64,000 nt of DNA from Stenotrophomonas rhizophila (lineage in GTDB: Bacteria; Pseudomonadota; Gammaproteobacteria; Xanthomonadales; Xanthomonadaceae). The first letter of the stretch is position 1. Each line of letters begins with the position of its first letter. Made by a program: the position numbers and the translations under genes. The notes beneath the pieces are model-generated. The model was given only the letters and a program-made list of their open reading frames with translations, was not told the DNA's origin and did no database searches. Where the stretch lies: NCBI RefSeq assembly GCF_003651185.1, contig NZ_RCDC01000005.1, positions 464,143 to 528,142 on the forward strand, in the 5' to 3' direction. Positions 46,320-58,095 of the stretch are shown piece by piece.

Positions 46320-46346
46320 AAGAGCCGGCGCAAGCCGGCTCTTTTC
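46320..46346 (+). terminator. Intrinsic terminator after der
   Basis: Stem AGAGCCGGC / GCCGGCTCT with a GCAA loop, then TTTTC. Confidence 0.9.
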
Positions 46347-46379
46347 ATTGGCGCGGCCGGCCAGTGGCCGCACGCAGCC

Positions 46380-46403
46380 GTAGTGCCGGCCGCTGGCCGG
46401 CAA
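46380..46403. repeat. SMAG/REP-type palindrome
   Basis: GTAG head with TGCCGGCCGCTGGCCGGCA core, between der and moeB. Confidence 0.88.
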
Positions 46404-46450
46404 CCCGGACAAACCGACCGCCGGCGCGCACGTGCGCGATAATCCTCCGC

Positions 46451-47584
46451 ATGAGCATCCCCGAACTCACCCCGGCGCAGGCCCGCGAACGGCTCGCCCA
46501 CGGCGCGCTGCTGATCGACATTCGTGAGGCACACGAACGTGCCACCGGCATGGCCGAAGGTGCGCTCGGCATCGCCAAGGGCGATCTCCAGGCCGAAGCC
46601 AGCACGCACCTGCCGGCGATCGACCGCGAGGTCGTCCTGATCTGTCAGAGCGGCAAGCGCTCGATGCAGGCCGCGGCCTTCCTGGCCGGCCTCGGCTACA
46701 CCCGCATCGCCTCCGTGCACGGTGGCACCACCGCGTGGCGCGCCGACGGCTTGCCGCTGGTGCAGCCGATGCAGAGTGATGCCGAGCGTGACTTCAACGA
46801 GCGGTACTCGCGTCATCTGCTGCTGCCGCAGGTGGGTGTCCAGGGTCAGAAGACGCTGCTCGCCTCACGCGTGCTGGTACTCGGCGCCGGCGGCCTCGGT
46901 GCACCGGCCAGCTTCTACCTGGCTGCGGCCGGGGTAGGGCACCTGCGCATCGCTGACGACGATGTGGTGGACCGCAGCAACCTGCACCGGCAGATCATCC
47001 ATACCGATGCCAGCGTCGGCGAGCCCAAGGTGCTCTCCGCCCGCGCGCGCCTGCTCGCCCTCAATCCCTCGCTGGATGTGGAGGCCGTGCAGGCACGGGT
47101 CACCTCGGACAATATCGATGCGCTGCTCGAGGGCGTCGATGTGGTCCTGGATGGCTCGGACAATTTCCCGCTGCGTTATCTGCTCAACGATGCCTGCCTC
47201 CAGCACGGCATCCCGATGGTGTATGGCGCGGTGGAGCGCTTTACCGGCCAGGTCAGTGTGTTCGATGCCGGTCGCCAGCGTGGCACCGCGCCCTGCTATC
47301 GCTGCCTGTTCCCCGAGCCGCCACCGCCCGAGTTCGCGCCCAACTGCTCGGAGGCCGGTGTGCTCGGCGTGCTGCCGGGCATGGTCGGCCTGCTGCAGGC
47401 CACCGAAGTGCTCAAGCTGCTGCTCGGCATCGGCGAGCCACTGATCGGCCGCCTGCTGACCTTCGATGCGCTGGCCATGCGCTTCCGCGAGACGCGGCTG
47501 CGTCCGGACCCGGCCTGTCCGCTCTGCGCGCCCGGGCGCGCATTTCCGGGCTACATCGATTACGCGGCGTTCTGCAGCGCCTGA
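46451..47584 (+). CDS. moeB: Molybdopterin-synthase adenylyltransferase with N-terminal rhodanese domain
   Basis: A 377-residue fusion. Residues 1-105 are a rhodanese domain with active Cys 65 (ICQSGKRSMQAA loop). Residues from about 115 are an E1-like ThiF/MoeB adenylyltransferase: YSRHLLLPQVG, the nucleotide motif VLVLGAGGLGAPASFYLAAAG, the DRSNLHRQI block, DNFPLRYLLNDA, and two zinc CXXC pairs (CYRC and CPLC). It activates the C-terminal Gly-Gly of MoaD or a related sulfur carrier; the rhodanese part could deliver sulfur. In eukaryotic Uba4/MOCS3 the rhodanese is at the C-terminus, so the order is reversed. Confidence 0.92.
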   Translation: MSIPELTPAQARERLAHGALLIDIREAHERATGMAEGALGIAKGDLQAEASTHLPAIDREVVLICQSGKRSMQAAAFLAGLGYTRIASVHGGTTAWRADGLPLVQPMQSDAERDFNERYSRHLLLPQVGVQGQKTLLASRVLVLGAGGLGAPASFYLAAAGVGHLRIADDDVVDRSNLHRQIIHTDASVGEPKVLSARARLLALNPSLDVEAVQARVTSDNIDALLEGVDVVLDGSDNFPLRYLLNDACLQHGIPMVYGAVERFTGQVSVFDAGRQRGTAPCYRCLFPEPPPPEFAPNCSEAGVLGVLPGMVGLLQATEVLKLLLGIGEPLIGRLLTFDALAMRFRETRLRPDPACPLCAPGRAFPGYIDYAAFCSA

Positions 47585-47749
47585 GGGGCCGGGTTCCGGT
47601 GTCGTTATGGCGGCGATTTCGGGACGATGTGGCGTCCAGATTCAACATCGTTCTGAATTCAGTACGATAAAACGCAGCATCCGCGCTATTGCCCTTCACC
47701 GCTTTGCCCTATCGTTGACCCATCTTGTGCAGTCCGGGGAAACAACCGC

Positions 47750-49576
47750 ATGGCGGTGGAAGCAGGTGCCAGTGAACTGGTGAAAGTGGTCGCCCTATTG
47801 GGTGCGGCAGTGGTCATGGTGCCGCTGTTCCGCCGGCTCGGGCTGGGCTCGGTGCTGGGCTATTTCGCCGCGGGCCTGGCCATCGGCCCGTTCGGGTTCG
47901 GCTGGTTCTCCGATCCGCAGGCCATCCTGCATACCGCCGAGCTCGGCGTGGTGATGTTCCTGTTCGTGATCGGCCTGGAGATGCGGCCCTCGCACCTGTG
48001 GAGTCTGCGCAACGAGATCTTCGGCCTGGGCACGCTGCAGATCGTGGTCTGCGGCGCGGTGCTGACCGGCGTGTGCATGCTGCTCGGCTTCCCGTTGCCG
48101 GTGGCCTTCATCGGCGCCGCCGGGTTCGTGTTGACCTCCACCGCAGTGGTGATGCAACTGCTCGCCGAACGTGGCGACATCGCGCTGCCGACCGGCCAGA
48201 AGATCGTCTCGATCCTGCTGTTCGAGGATCTGCTGATCGTGCCGCTGCTGGCTGTGGTCGCGTTCATGGCGCCGGTGCACAGCGATGCGGGCGAGAGCTC
48301 GCGCTGGGTCACCGTGGGTATCGCCGCCGGTGCGATCGTCGGCCTGGTGCTGGTCGGCCGCTTCCTGCTCAATCCGCTGTTCCGCATCCTTGCCGCCGCC
48401 AAAGCGCGCGAAGTGATGACGGCCGCTGCCCTGCTGGTCGTGCTCGGCGCCGCGCTGCTGATGCAGCTGGGCGGGCTGTCGATGGCGATGGGCGCGTTCC
48501 TCGCGGGCGTGCTGCTCAGCGAATCCACCTTTCGCCACCAGATTGAAGCGGACATCGAGCCGTTCCGCGGCATCCTGCTCGGCCTGTTCTTCCTCAGCGT
48601 CGGCATGGCGCTGGACCTCACCGTGGTCGCCAACAACTGGCCGCTGATCGTCTCCGGCGTGTTCGCGCTGATGTTTGCCAAGGCAATCTGCATCTACGTG
48701 GTCGCGCGGATCCTCGGCAGTGATCATCGTCAGGCGCTGGACCGTGGCGTGGTAATGGCGCAGGGCGGCGAGTTCGCCTTCGTGCTGTTCTCCGCCGCGG
48801 CGGTGGCCGGTGTCATCGATGTGCAGGTCAACGCCAACCTCACCGCGATCGTGGTGCTTTCGATGGCACTGACGCCGCTGTTCGTGCTGCTGCACGACAA
48901 GCTGATGCCGGATCGTGAAGTCTCGCTGGATGGTGTGGAGGAAGCGGATGGTTTGTCTGGAAGCGTGCTGCTGATCGGCTTTGGCCGCTTCGGGCAGGTG
49001 GCGAGTCAGTCGCTGCTGGCACGCGATGTGGATGTGACCATCATCGACAACGACATCGAGATGATCCAGAGCGCCGAGAAGTTCGGCTTCAAGATCTACT
49101 ACGGCGATGGCACGCGGCTGGATGTGCTGCATGCTTCCGGGGCGGGTGTCGCGCGGGCGATCGCGGTGTGCGTCAACGACAGTGCGCAGGCCGATCGCAT
49201 CGTCGAACTGGTCGCGCACGAATTCCCGCAGGCCAAGCTGCTGGTGCGCTCGTTCGATCGCGAACACTCGCTGCGCCTGATACACGCCGGTGTCGATTTC
49301 CAGATCCGCGAAACCTTTGAATCCGCGGTGGCCTTCGGTGAGGCTGCGCTGATCGAGCTCGGCCTGGACGAAGAAGATGCCGCGACCATCGCGCGCGAAA
49401 TCCGCCGCCGCGATGCCGAGCGTTTCGAGCTGGAAATGGCCGGTGGTGGGCTGATCGCCGGGGCGCATATGGTCTACGGCAGTTCCCTGCCGGGCGTGCC
49501 GACGCCCACGCCGTTCACCGCGCCCAAGCGCAAGGCGCGCACGCTCAACGCGGATGAGTTGCCCGAAGAGGAATAA
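47750..49576 (+). CDS. CPA2-family monovalent cation:proton antiporter (KefB/KefC-like)
   Basis: A 608-residue inner-membrane protein. Residues 1-385 carry about twelve membrane helices of the Na+/H+ exchanger domain (ELGVVMFLFVIGLEMRP; FEDLLIVPLLAVVAF; MAQGGEFAFVLFSAAA). Residues from about 405 to 520 are a cytosolic RCK_N Rossmann domain (SVLLIGFGRFGQVASQSLLARDVDVTIIDND). It probably exchanges K+ for H+ under NAD(H) or glutathione-adduct control, as Kef systems do; the ligand is not certain. No KefF/KefG-type ancillary flavoprotein gene is nearby. Confidence 0.92.
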   Translation: MAVEAGASELVKVVALLGAAVVMVPLFRRLGLGSVLGYFAAGLAIGPFGFGWFSDPQAILHTAELGVVMFLFVIGLEMRPSHLWSLRNEIFGLGTLQIVVCGAVLTGVCMLLGFPLPVAFIGAAGFVLTSTAVVMQLLAERGDIALPTGQKIVSILLFEDLLIVPLLAVVAFMAPVHSDAGESSRWVTVGIAAGAIVGLVLVGRFLLNPLFRILAAAKAREVMTAAALLVVLGAALLMQLGGLSMAMGAFLAGVLLSESTFRHQIEADIEPFRGILLGLFFLSVGMALDLTVVANNWPLIVSGVFALMFAKAICIYVVARILGSDHRQALDRGVVMAQGGEFAFVLFSAAAVAGVIDVQVNANLTAIVVLSMALTPLFVLLHDKLMPDREVSLDGVEEADGLSGSVLLIGFGRFGQVASQSLLARDVDVTIIDNDIEMIQSAEKFGFKIYYGDGTRLDVLHASGAGVARAIAVCVNDSAQADRIVELVAHEFPQAKLLVRSFDREHSLRLIHAGVDFQIRETFESAVAFGEAALIELGLDEEDAATIAREIRRRDAERFELEMAGGGLIAGAHMVYGSSLPGVPTPTPFTAPKRKARTLNADELPEEE

Positions 49577-49582
49577 GGCTTC

Positions 49583-49606
49583 GGTAGTGCCGGCCGCTGG
49601 CCGGCA
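49583..49606. repeat. SMAG/REP-type palindrome
   Basis: GTAG head with TGCCGGCCGCTGGCCGGCA core, just after the antiporter stop. Confidence 0.88.
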
Positions 49607-49713
49607 ACCCGATAGGGCCGGCCGATATGCCGGTGTCGGCGGGCATGACCGGTGTCCGCCACGGGCCGAATCAGGGACAATAGACGACCGTCGCCCCACG
49701 CCTGCCGCCCTCG

Positions 49714-50595
49714 ATGAGCTCACCGACCCCCGACACCGTCTCTTCCGCCCGCATTCTCGACGGCCGCCGCATCGCCGAAGACCTGCTGGACAGCCTCAAG
49801 GTCCGGGTCGATGCCCGCCTGGCTGCCGGTGGCAGCCGTCCGGGCCTGGCCGTGGTGCTGGTCGGTGGCGACCCGGCCTCGACCGTGTACGTGCGCAACA
49901 AGCGCCGCGCGGCGGAGAAAGTGGGTATCGAAGCCTTTGATTACGATCTGCCGGCCGGCACCACCGAGGCCGAGCTGCTGACCCTGATCGATCAGCTCAA
50001 CGCCGATCCGAAGATCCACGGCATCCTGGTGCAGCTGCCGCTGCCGGGCATCCCGGATGCCAACCGCCTGATCCACCGGATCGACCCGCGCAAGGACGTG
50101 GACGGCTTCCACCCGGAAAACGTCGGCCATCTGGCCCTGCGTGAGTTCGGCCTCCGCCCGTGCACCCCGCGTGGCATCGTGACCCTGCTGGGCCACACCG
50201 ACCAGCCGGTGCGCGGCCGCAACGCCACCATCGTCGGCGTCAGCAACCATGTCGGCCGCCCGATGGGCCTGGAGCTGCTGATCGCCGGCTGCACCGTCAC
50301 CAGCTGCCACAAGTTCACCCCCAAGGACGTGCTGGAGCAGTCGGTGCGCAACGCCGACATCCTGGTGGTCGCGGTGGGCCGCCCGGGCATCGTCCCGGGT
50401 GAATGGGTCAAGCCGGGCGCGGTGGTGATCGACGTGGGCATCAACCGCCTGGACGATGGCCGCCTGGTCGGCGATGTCGGCTTCGAGGCCGCCGCCCAGC
50501 GCGCCAGCTGGATCACCCCGGTCCCGGGCGGGGTAGGGCCGATGACCGTGGCGACCCTGATGCAGAACACCATCGAGGCGGCCGAAGCCTTCTGA
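49714..50595 (+). CDS. folD: Bifunctional methylenetetrahydrofolate dehydrogenase / cyclohydrolase FolD
   Basis: A 293-residue enzyme of one-carbon metabolism that interconverts methylene-, methenyl- and 10-formyl-tetrahydrofolate. Motifs: [25 protein letters not shown] with the catalytic Lys, [32 protein letters not shown], and the NADP-binding [16 protein letters not shown], then [19 protein letters not shown]. Start ATG 49714 is normal. It is followed by a cluster of three repeats before guaB. Confidence 0.97.
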   Translation: MSSPTPDTVSSARILDGRRIAEDLLDSLKVRVDARLAAGGSRPGLAVVLVGGDPASTVYVRNKRRAAEKVGIEAFDYDLPAGTTEAELLTLIDQLNADPKIHGILVQLPLPGIPDANRLIHRIDPRKDVDGFHPENVGHLALREFGLRPCTPRGIVTLLGHTDQPVRGRNATIVGVSNHVGRPMGLELLIAGCTVTSCHKFTPKDVLEQSVRNADILVVAVGRPGIVPGEWVKPGAVVIDVGINRLDDGRLVGDVGFEAAAQRASWITPVPGGVGPMTVATLMQNTIEAAEAF

Positions 50596-50600
50596 CCCGG

Positions 50601-50716
50601 GTAGTGCCGACCGCTGGTCGGCAGCCCGTAAAGCTTCCCGGTAGTGCCGGCCGCTGGCCGGCAACCTCATGGGGTACGGCGGGGCTACATGGGAGCCGGC
50701 CAGCGGTCGGCACTAC
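50601..50716. repeat. Cluster of three SMAG/REP-type units
   Basis: 50601-50624 and 50641-50664 are direct GTAG-headed units (cores TGCCGACCGCTGGTCGGCA and TGCCGGCCGCTGGCCGGCA); 50694-50716 is an inverted, slightly mismatched unit. They start 5 bp after the folD stop. Confidence 0.87.
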
Positions 50717-50830
50717 CGCGGGTTGGCTTTGGCGGATTCATCGGTCGCCTTCCACCGTCCTGAACCGACGTTTGCCGGCGCGACACAGCGTCGCACCTGC
50801 CCCCTGCCAATGACGCCCGAATCAGGGTAA

Positions 50831-52321
<1,491 letters not shown>

Positions 52322-52333
52322 TGCGGCATGAGC

Positions 52334-52371
52334 AAAGAGGAACGAGGAAGCTGATTCCCGTTCCTCTTTCT
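52334..52371 (+). terminator. Hairpin between guaB and guaA, probable partial terminator
   Basis: AAAGAGGAACG and CGTTCCTCTTT pair around a 14-nt loop, with a short pyrimidine tract after it. Confidence 0.65.
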
Positions 52372-52432
52372 CTATCCGCCGCCGGTAACGACGCTGTGTT
52401 TCCCGTATTTACTCCTGCATTGCCCGGGCACC

Positions 52433-53998
<1,566 letters not shown>

Positions 53999-54010
53999 GT
54001 TGAAAGAACG

Positions 54011-54037
54011 AGGGCGCCGAGAGGCGCCCTTGTTATT
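54011..54037 (+). terminator. Terminator downstream of guaA (island side)
   Basis: Stem AGGGCGCC / GGCGCCCT with a GAGA loop, then TGTTATT. If the island model is right, this came with the island and replaces the original guaA terminator, now at 62860-62899. Confidence 0.75.
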
Positions 54038-54087
54038 GCGGAAGGAGGTCGTTGTTCGGGTCAGGACTTAGCGCGTGCAGAGGGTGC

Positions 54088-54114
54088 TTGACGGTGATCT
54101 GGCGCTGATACAAT
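54088..54114 (+). promoter_or_regulatory. Probable sigma-70 promoter of the island operon
   Basis: TTGACG at 54088-54093 and TACAAT at 54109-54114, spacing 15 bp, with an extended -10 TG at 54106-54107. It lies 130 bp before the Mrr-like gene. Confidence 0.6.
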
Positions 54115-54243
54115 GTCGCCGGTAGCTCGCCCCATACGTTCCTGACTCGCAGAGTTGCAATACTCGAGGTATTAAACCCGTCGCGTCGGCAACTGGGTTG
54201 TGGTCGGGCTGGATTGATGGCTTTCAGACCAAGAGGGAGCTCG

Positions 54244-55236
54244 ATGGAGCGTATGTGGATGGTGCGTGGCGAAGGCGGCAGCCTGTACGACGCTTTTCGG
54301 GAACGTGGCGTGGCTGCCGTGGGATGGAACCAGTTGGCGGCTCATGCCAAGCCCGGTCTCGGGCGCAAGCAGTTGATCGCCCTGTACCAATCTGCCGAGC
54401 CCCTAGCAAAACAAGGCACGGTGGTTTCGGGGGCATCCCAGGTCTGGCGCTTCGTCAACGACATTCAGGAGGGCGACTGGGTCATCACCTATTCGCCCGC
54501 CAATCGTCTGTACTCAATCGGCAATGTCGCTGGACCTGCCGAGCACCACCCCGAGTGGGCTGAGCAAGGCATGCCCCTGGTGCGCAAGGTGCAATGGCAA
54601 GCGCAGGAACTATCGCGCGACAATTTGGGCACGAGCAGCAAAAACAGCCTGGGTTCGACCCTGACCCTCTTCGAGGTACCGTCCAGCGCGGCAGCCGAAG
54701 TGCTGGCCGCACTGAAGGGCAAACCGGTGCCAGCAGTGGAAGAGGAGGCTGAGGAGGTCATCGCCGATCCACTGGCCGACATTGAGTCTCAGGCGCTGGA
54801 ACGCATCAAGGATCGGGTCAACGAACTGGAGTGGGATGACATGCAGCAGCTAGTTGCCGGCATCCTGCGCGCCATGGGCTACAAGACCCAGGTTTCGCCG
54901 CCTGGCTCCGACCGTGGGAAGGACATCGTGGCCTCGCCGGACGGCTTCGGCTTCGAACACCCGCGCATCGTCGTAGAGGTCAAGCATCGCAAGGGACAGA
55001 TGGGTAGCCAGGAGATCCGCAGCTTCCTCGGCGGCCGCCACAAGGATGATCGCGGGCTGTATGTCAGTACTGGCGGTTTCACCAAGGATGCTCAATACGA
55101 AGCGGACCGCGCCTCCATACCGGTGGCTATGTGGACACTGGACCATGTGGTCCGCGCACTGATCGAACACTACGACGCCACCGACGCCGAGACCAAGCGA
55201 ATCGTTCCTTTGAAGCGGTTGTCTTGGCCTGCTTGA
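54244..55236 (+). CDS. Mrr-like restriction endonuclease
   Basis: A 330-residue protein. The C-terminal part (about residues 180-310) is an Mrr_cat domain of the PD-(D/E)XK type: MQQLVAGILRAMGYKT, then the catalytic block GSDRGKDIVASPDGF followed by RIVVEVKHRKGQMG (Asp, then Glu-x-Lys) and a Q-E-I-R-S-F helix. The N-terminal 160 residues (MWMVRGEGGSLYDAFRERGVAAVGW, then DWVITYSPANRLYSIGNVAG) look like a PUA/EVE-like domain that may read modified bases. Such proteins cut methylated or modified foreign DNA (type IV restriction). It stands upstream of hsdM in the same direction. ATG 54244 has a good AGGGAG ribosome site. Confidence 0.82.
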   Translation: MERMWMVRGEGGSLYDAFRERGVAAVGWNQLAAHAKPGLGRKQLIALYQSAEPLAKQGTVVSGASQVWRFVNDIQEGDWVITYSPANRLYSIGNVAGPAEHHPEWAEQGMPLVRKVQWQAQELSRDNLGTSSKNSLGSTLTLFEVPSSAAAEVLAALKGKPVPAVEEEAEEVIADPLADIESQALERIKDRVNELEWDDMQQLVAGILRAMGYKTQVSPPGSDRGKDIVASPDGFGFEHPRIVVEVKHRKGQMGSQEIRSFLGGRHKDDRGLYVSTGGFTKDAQYEADRASIPVAMWTLDHVVRALIEHYDATDAETKRIVPLKRLSWPA

Positions 55237-55305
55237 CGCTACGCACATAATTTCTTCTGGCGCGTACTCCCATCTGAGCCAGAACCTTTGAAATAGGAAA
55301 ACCGT

Positions 55306-56865
55306 ATGACCAGTGCCCAACAACGTGCCGCTCTGCAACGTCAGATCTGGGCCATCGCCAATGACGTGCGTGGCGCAGTTGACGGCTGGGATTTCAAGCA
55401 GTACGTGCTCGGCACCTTGTTCTATCGCTTCATCAGCGAGAACTTCGTTGACTACATCGCCGGTGGTGATGAAGCAGTCGATTACGCTGCCATGGACGAT
55501 GACGAGCCGCTGATAGCCGCCGCCAAAGACGATGCCATCAAGACCAAAGGGTACTTCATCTACCCTAGTCAGTTGTTTAGCAACGTGGCCGGCAAGGCGA
55601 GCACCAACGATAGTCTGAATACCGATCTGGCACGCATCTTTGCCGCCATCGAGAGTTCCGCCAATGGTTACGCCTCCGAGCAGGACATCAAAGGCCTGTT
55701 CGCCGACTTCGACACCACTAGCAACCGCCTGGGCAATACCGTCGCTGACAAGAACAAGCGCTTGGCGGATGTGCTCAAGGGGGTGAGTAAGCTGGAGTTT
55801 GGTAGCTTCGATGCCAGTCATATCGACCTATTCGGCGACGCGTACGAATTTCTCATCTCCAACTACGCCGCCAATGCGGGCAAGTCCGGCGGCGAGTTCT
55901 TCACCCCGCAGCATGTGTCCAGGCTGATCGCCCAATTGGCCATGCACAAGCAAACCAGCGTCAACAAGATCTACGACCCGGCGTGCGGCTCCGGCTCGCT
56001 GCTGCTGCAAGCCAAAAAGCACTTCGATGCTCACGTTATTGAGGATGGATTCTTCGGTCAGGAGGTGAACCACACTACCTACAACCTGGCGCGGATGAAC
56101 ATGTTTCTGCACAACATCAACTACGACAAGTTCAGCATCCAGTTGGGCGACACACTGCGTCATCCGCACTTTGGTGATGACAAACCCTTCGATGCCATCG
56201 TTTCCAACCCGCCGTACTCGGTGAAGTGGATCGGCAGTGATGATCCCACGCTGATTAATGACGATCGCTTTGCCCCGGCCGGTGTGCTGGCGCCCAAATC
56301 CAAAGCGGACTTCGCCTTCGTGCTGCATGTGCTGAGCTACCTTTCCGCTAAAGGCCGCGCCGCCATCGTTTGCTTTCCCGGCATCTTCTACCGGGGCGGC
56401 GCCGAGCAGAGGATCCGCCAATACCTAGTGGACAACAACTATGTAGAAACTGTGATCTCGCTAGCGCCAAACTTGTTCTTCGGTACCACGATCGCCGTCA
56501 ACATCCTAGTGCTGTCTAAGCACAAGCTGGACACCACCACCCAGTTCATCGACGCTAGCGCGTTGTTCAAGAAGGGCACCAACAACAACCTGCTGGAAGA
56601 CGCGCATATCGAGCGGATCATGCAGGTGTTCGATAGCAGGGAGAATGTGGAGCACTTCGCGCTTTCAGTGCCGTTCGAGAAGGTGGCTGCCAACGATTAC
56701 AACCTGTCGGTCAGCAGTTATGTGGAAGCCCAGGACACCCGTGAAGTGGTGGACATTGCCCAGCTGAACATCGCGCTGAACACGACCGTGGCCCGCGTCG
56801 ACCAACTGCGCAAGGATATTGATGCCATCGTGGCGGAGATTGAAGGTGAGGAGTTTGGCGCATGA
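55306..56865 (+). CDS. hsdM: Type I restriction-modification system methyltransferase subunit HsdM (type IC)
   Basis: A 519-residue N6-adenine methyltransferase. It has the HsdM N-terminal helical domain ([24 protein letters not shown]), the SAM-binding motif [12 protein letters not shown] (from residue 225) and the catalytic motif IV NPPY at residues 301-304. Its length and sequence style match EcoR124I HsdM (type IC). It methylates the host target to protect it and, with HsdS, forms the core of the restriction complex. Its stop overlaps the hsdS start by 4 bp (ATGA). An AGGA ribosome site precedes the ATG. Confidence 0.96.
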   Translation: MTSAQQRAALQRQIWAIANDVRGAVDGWDFKQYVLGTLFYRFISENFVDYIAGGDEAVDYAAMDDDEPLIAAAKDDAIKTKGYFIYPSQLFSNVAGKASTNDSLNTDLARIFAAIESSANGYASEQDIKGLFADFDTTSNRLGNTVADKNKRLADVLKGVSKLEFGSFDASHIDLFGDAYEFLISNYAANAGKSGGEFFTPQHVSRLIAQLAMHKQTSVNKIYDPACGSGSLLLQAKKHFDAHVIEDGFFGQEVNHTTYNLARMNMFLHNINYDKFSIQLGDTLRHPHFGDDKPFDAIVSNPPYSVKWIGSDDPTLINDDRFAPAGVLAPKSKADFAFVLHVLSYLSAKGRAAIVCFPGIFYRGGAEQRIRQYLVDNNYVETVISLAPNLFFGTTIAVNILVLSKHKLDTTTQFIDASALFKKGTNNNLLEDAHIERIMQVFDSRENVEHFALSVPFEKVAANDYNLSVSSYVEAQDTREVVDIAQLNIALNTTVARVDQLRKDIDAIVAEIEGEEFGA

Positions 56866-58094
56866 GTGGCGTGAGCTTCTTGGAGAAACTGCTTGACGGA
56901 GTTAGGGTGGAGTGGAAGGCGTTGGAATCATGCGCGACTATCGAAAGAGGTCGTCGCGTGACAAAAAGTGCATTGAGTCCGGAAAAGAGGTACCCCGTTT
57001 TTAGCGGGGGTGTTACCCCCATGGGGTTTTACGATGACTTCAATCAAAAAAAGAATACGATAACCATTGTTAAGTATGGCACTGCTGGGTTTGTTAATCT
57101 CATTGAGGAAGATTTCTGGGCAAATGATGTCTGCTATTGCATAAAGCCAGGCGTGGCACTCAACAACAAATATCTTTTTTATTACTTAAAAAGACATCAG
57201 TACGACATCCAATCACTGGCTACGGACGCCATTCCAGCACATTTGCCAACAGAGGCGGTCTCGACTTACAAGGTCCCTATCCCTTGCCCAGAAAACACCA
57301 AAAGATCACTTGAAATCCAAGCCAAAATTGTCCGCATACTGGACACCTTTACCGAGCTGACCGCCGAGCTGACCGCCGAGCTGACCGCCGAGCTGACCGC
57401 CCGAAGAGAACAATACAATTACTATCGCGAGCAGTTGTTGAGTTTTGAAGAGATGGGAGGGGAAGTGGAGTGGAAGGCGCTGGGCGATATTGGTGAGTTT
57501 ATTCGTGGGAAGCGATTTACCAAGGCTGACTACGTCGAAGAAGGTATTAGCGTCATCCACTACGGTGAAATTTATACCCGATATGGTGTTTGGGCCGACC
57601 ATGCGTTTTCCAAGGTGCGAGTCGACATGGCTGGGTCGCTGCGCTATGCCGAGCCGGGGGATGTGATATTAACTGATGTTGGCGAAACAGTTGATGATGT
57701 CGGTAAAGCAGTAGCGTGGCTCGGGGATGAAAAGGTCGCCATTCACGATCACTGTTATGCATTCCGGCACTCCATGAGCCCGAAGTTTGTTTCCTATTGC
57801 ATGCAGACGAAGGCTTTTATCGCCAAGAAGGGAAAGTATGTGGCCAGAACCAAGGTCAAAACCTTGCTGATCAATGGGTTTTCAAAGATTGAAATACCTG
57901 TGCCATATCCCGATGATCCTGAAAGATCGCTGGCGGAACAGACTCGCATCGTCGCCATTCTCGATAGGTTCGATGCGCTCACCAAATCCATCAGCGAAGG
58001 CTTGCCCCGCGAGATCGAGCTGCGCCAGAAGCAATACGAGTACTACCGCGCCCTACTGCTGAGCTTCCCCAAGCCGGAAGAGGTGGCGGCCTAG
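56862..58094 (+). CDS. hsdS: Type I restriction-modification specificity subunit HsdS (type IC)
   Basis: A 410-residue subunit with two target-recognition domains and two conserved helical regions. TRD1 covers about residues 15-145. The central conserved region (ILDTFTEL...[18 protein letters not shown]) carries four ELTA units at residues 165-180, the TAEL spacer of the EcoR124 family. TRD2 covers about residues 203-350, and the C-terminal conserved region ([31 protein letters not shown]) is nearly that of EcoR124I. The TRD1 coding region (about 57000-57330) is much richer in A and T than its flanks. The target is a split sequence that cannot be read from the protein. Confidence 0.95.
   Translation: MSGVSFLEKLLDGVRVEWKALESCATIERGRRVTKSALSPEKRYPVFSGGVTPMGFYDDFNQKKNTITIVKYGTAGFVNLIEEDFWANDVCYCIKPGVALNNKYLFYYLKRHQYDIQSLATDAIPAHLPTEAVSTYKVPIPCPENTKRSLEIQAKIVRILDTFTELTAELTAELTAELTARREQYNYYREQLLSFEEMGGEVEWKALGDIGEFIRGKRFTKADYVEEGISVIHYGEIYTRYGVWADHAFSKVRVDMAGSLRYAEPGDVILTDVGETVDDVGKAVAWLGDEKVAIHDHCYAFRHSMSPKFVSYCMQTKAFIAKKGKYVARTKVKTLLINGFSKIEIPVPYPDDPERSLAEQTRIVAILDRFDALTKSISEGLPREIELRQKQYEYYRALLLSFPKPEEVAA
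57354..57401 (+). repeat. 4 x 12-bp perfect tandem repeat inside hsdS
   Basis: Four exact copies of GAGCTGACCGCC, in frame, each encoding ELTA. Gain or loss of one copy keeps the frame and lengthens or shortens the helical spacer between the two recognition domains. Confidence 0.97.
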
Positions 58095-58095
58095 T

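Noticed and set aside
57354..57401. CRISPR-like or satellite interpretation of the 12-bp repeat in hsdS
   Set aside because: The repeats are contiguous, in frame and encode the known type IC TAEL linker. No CRISPR array or cas gene was seen anywhere in the window.
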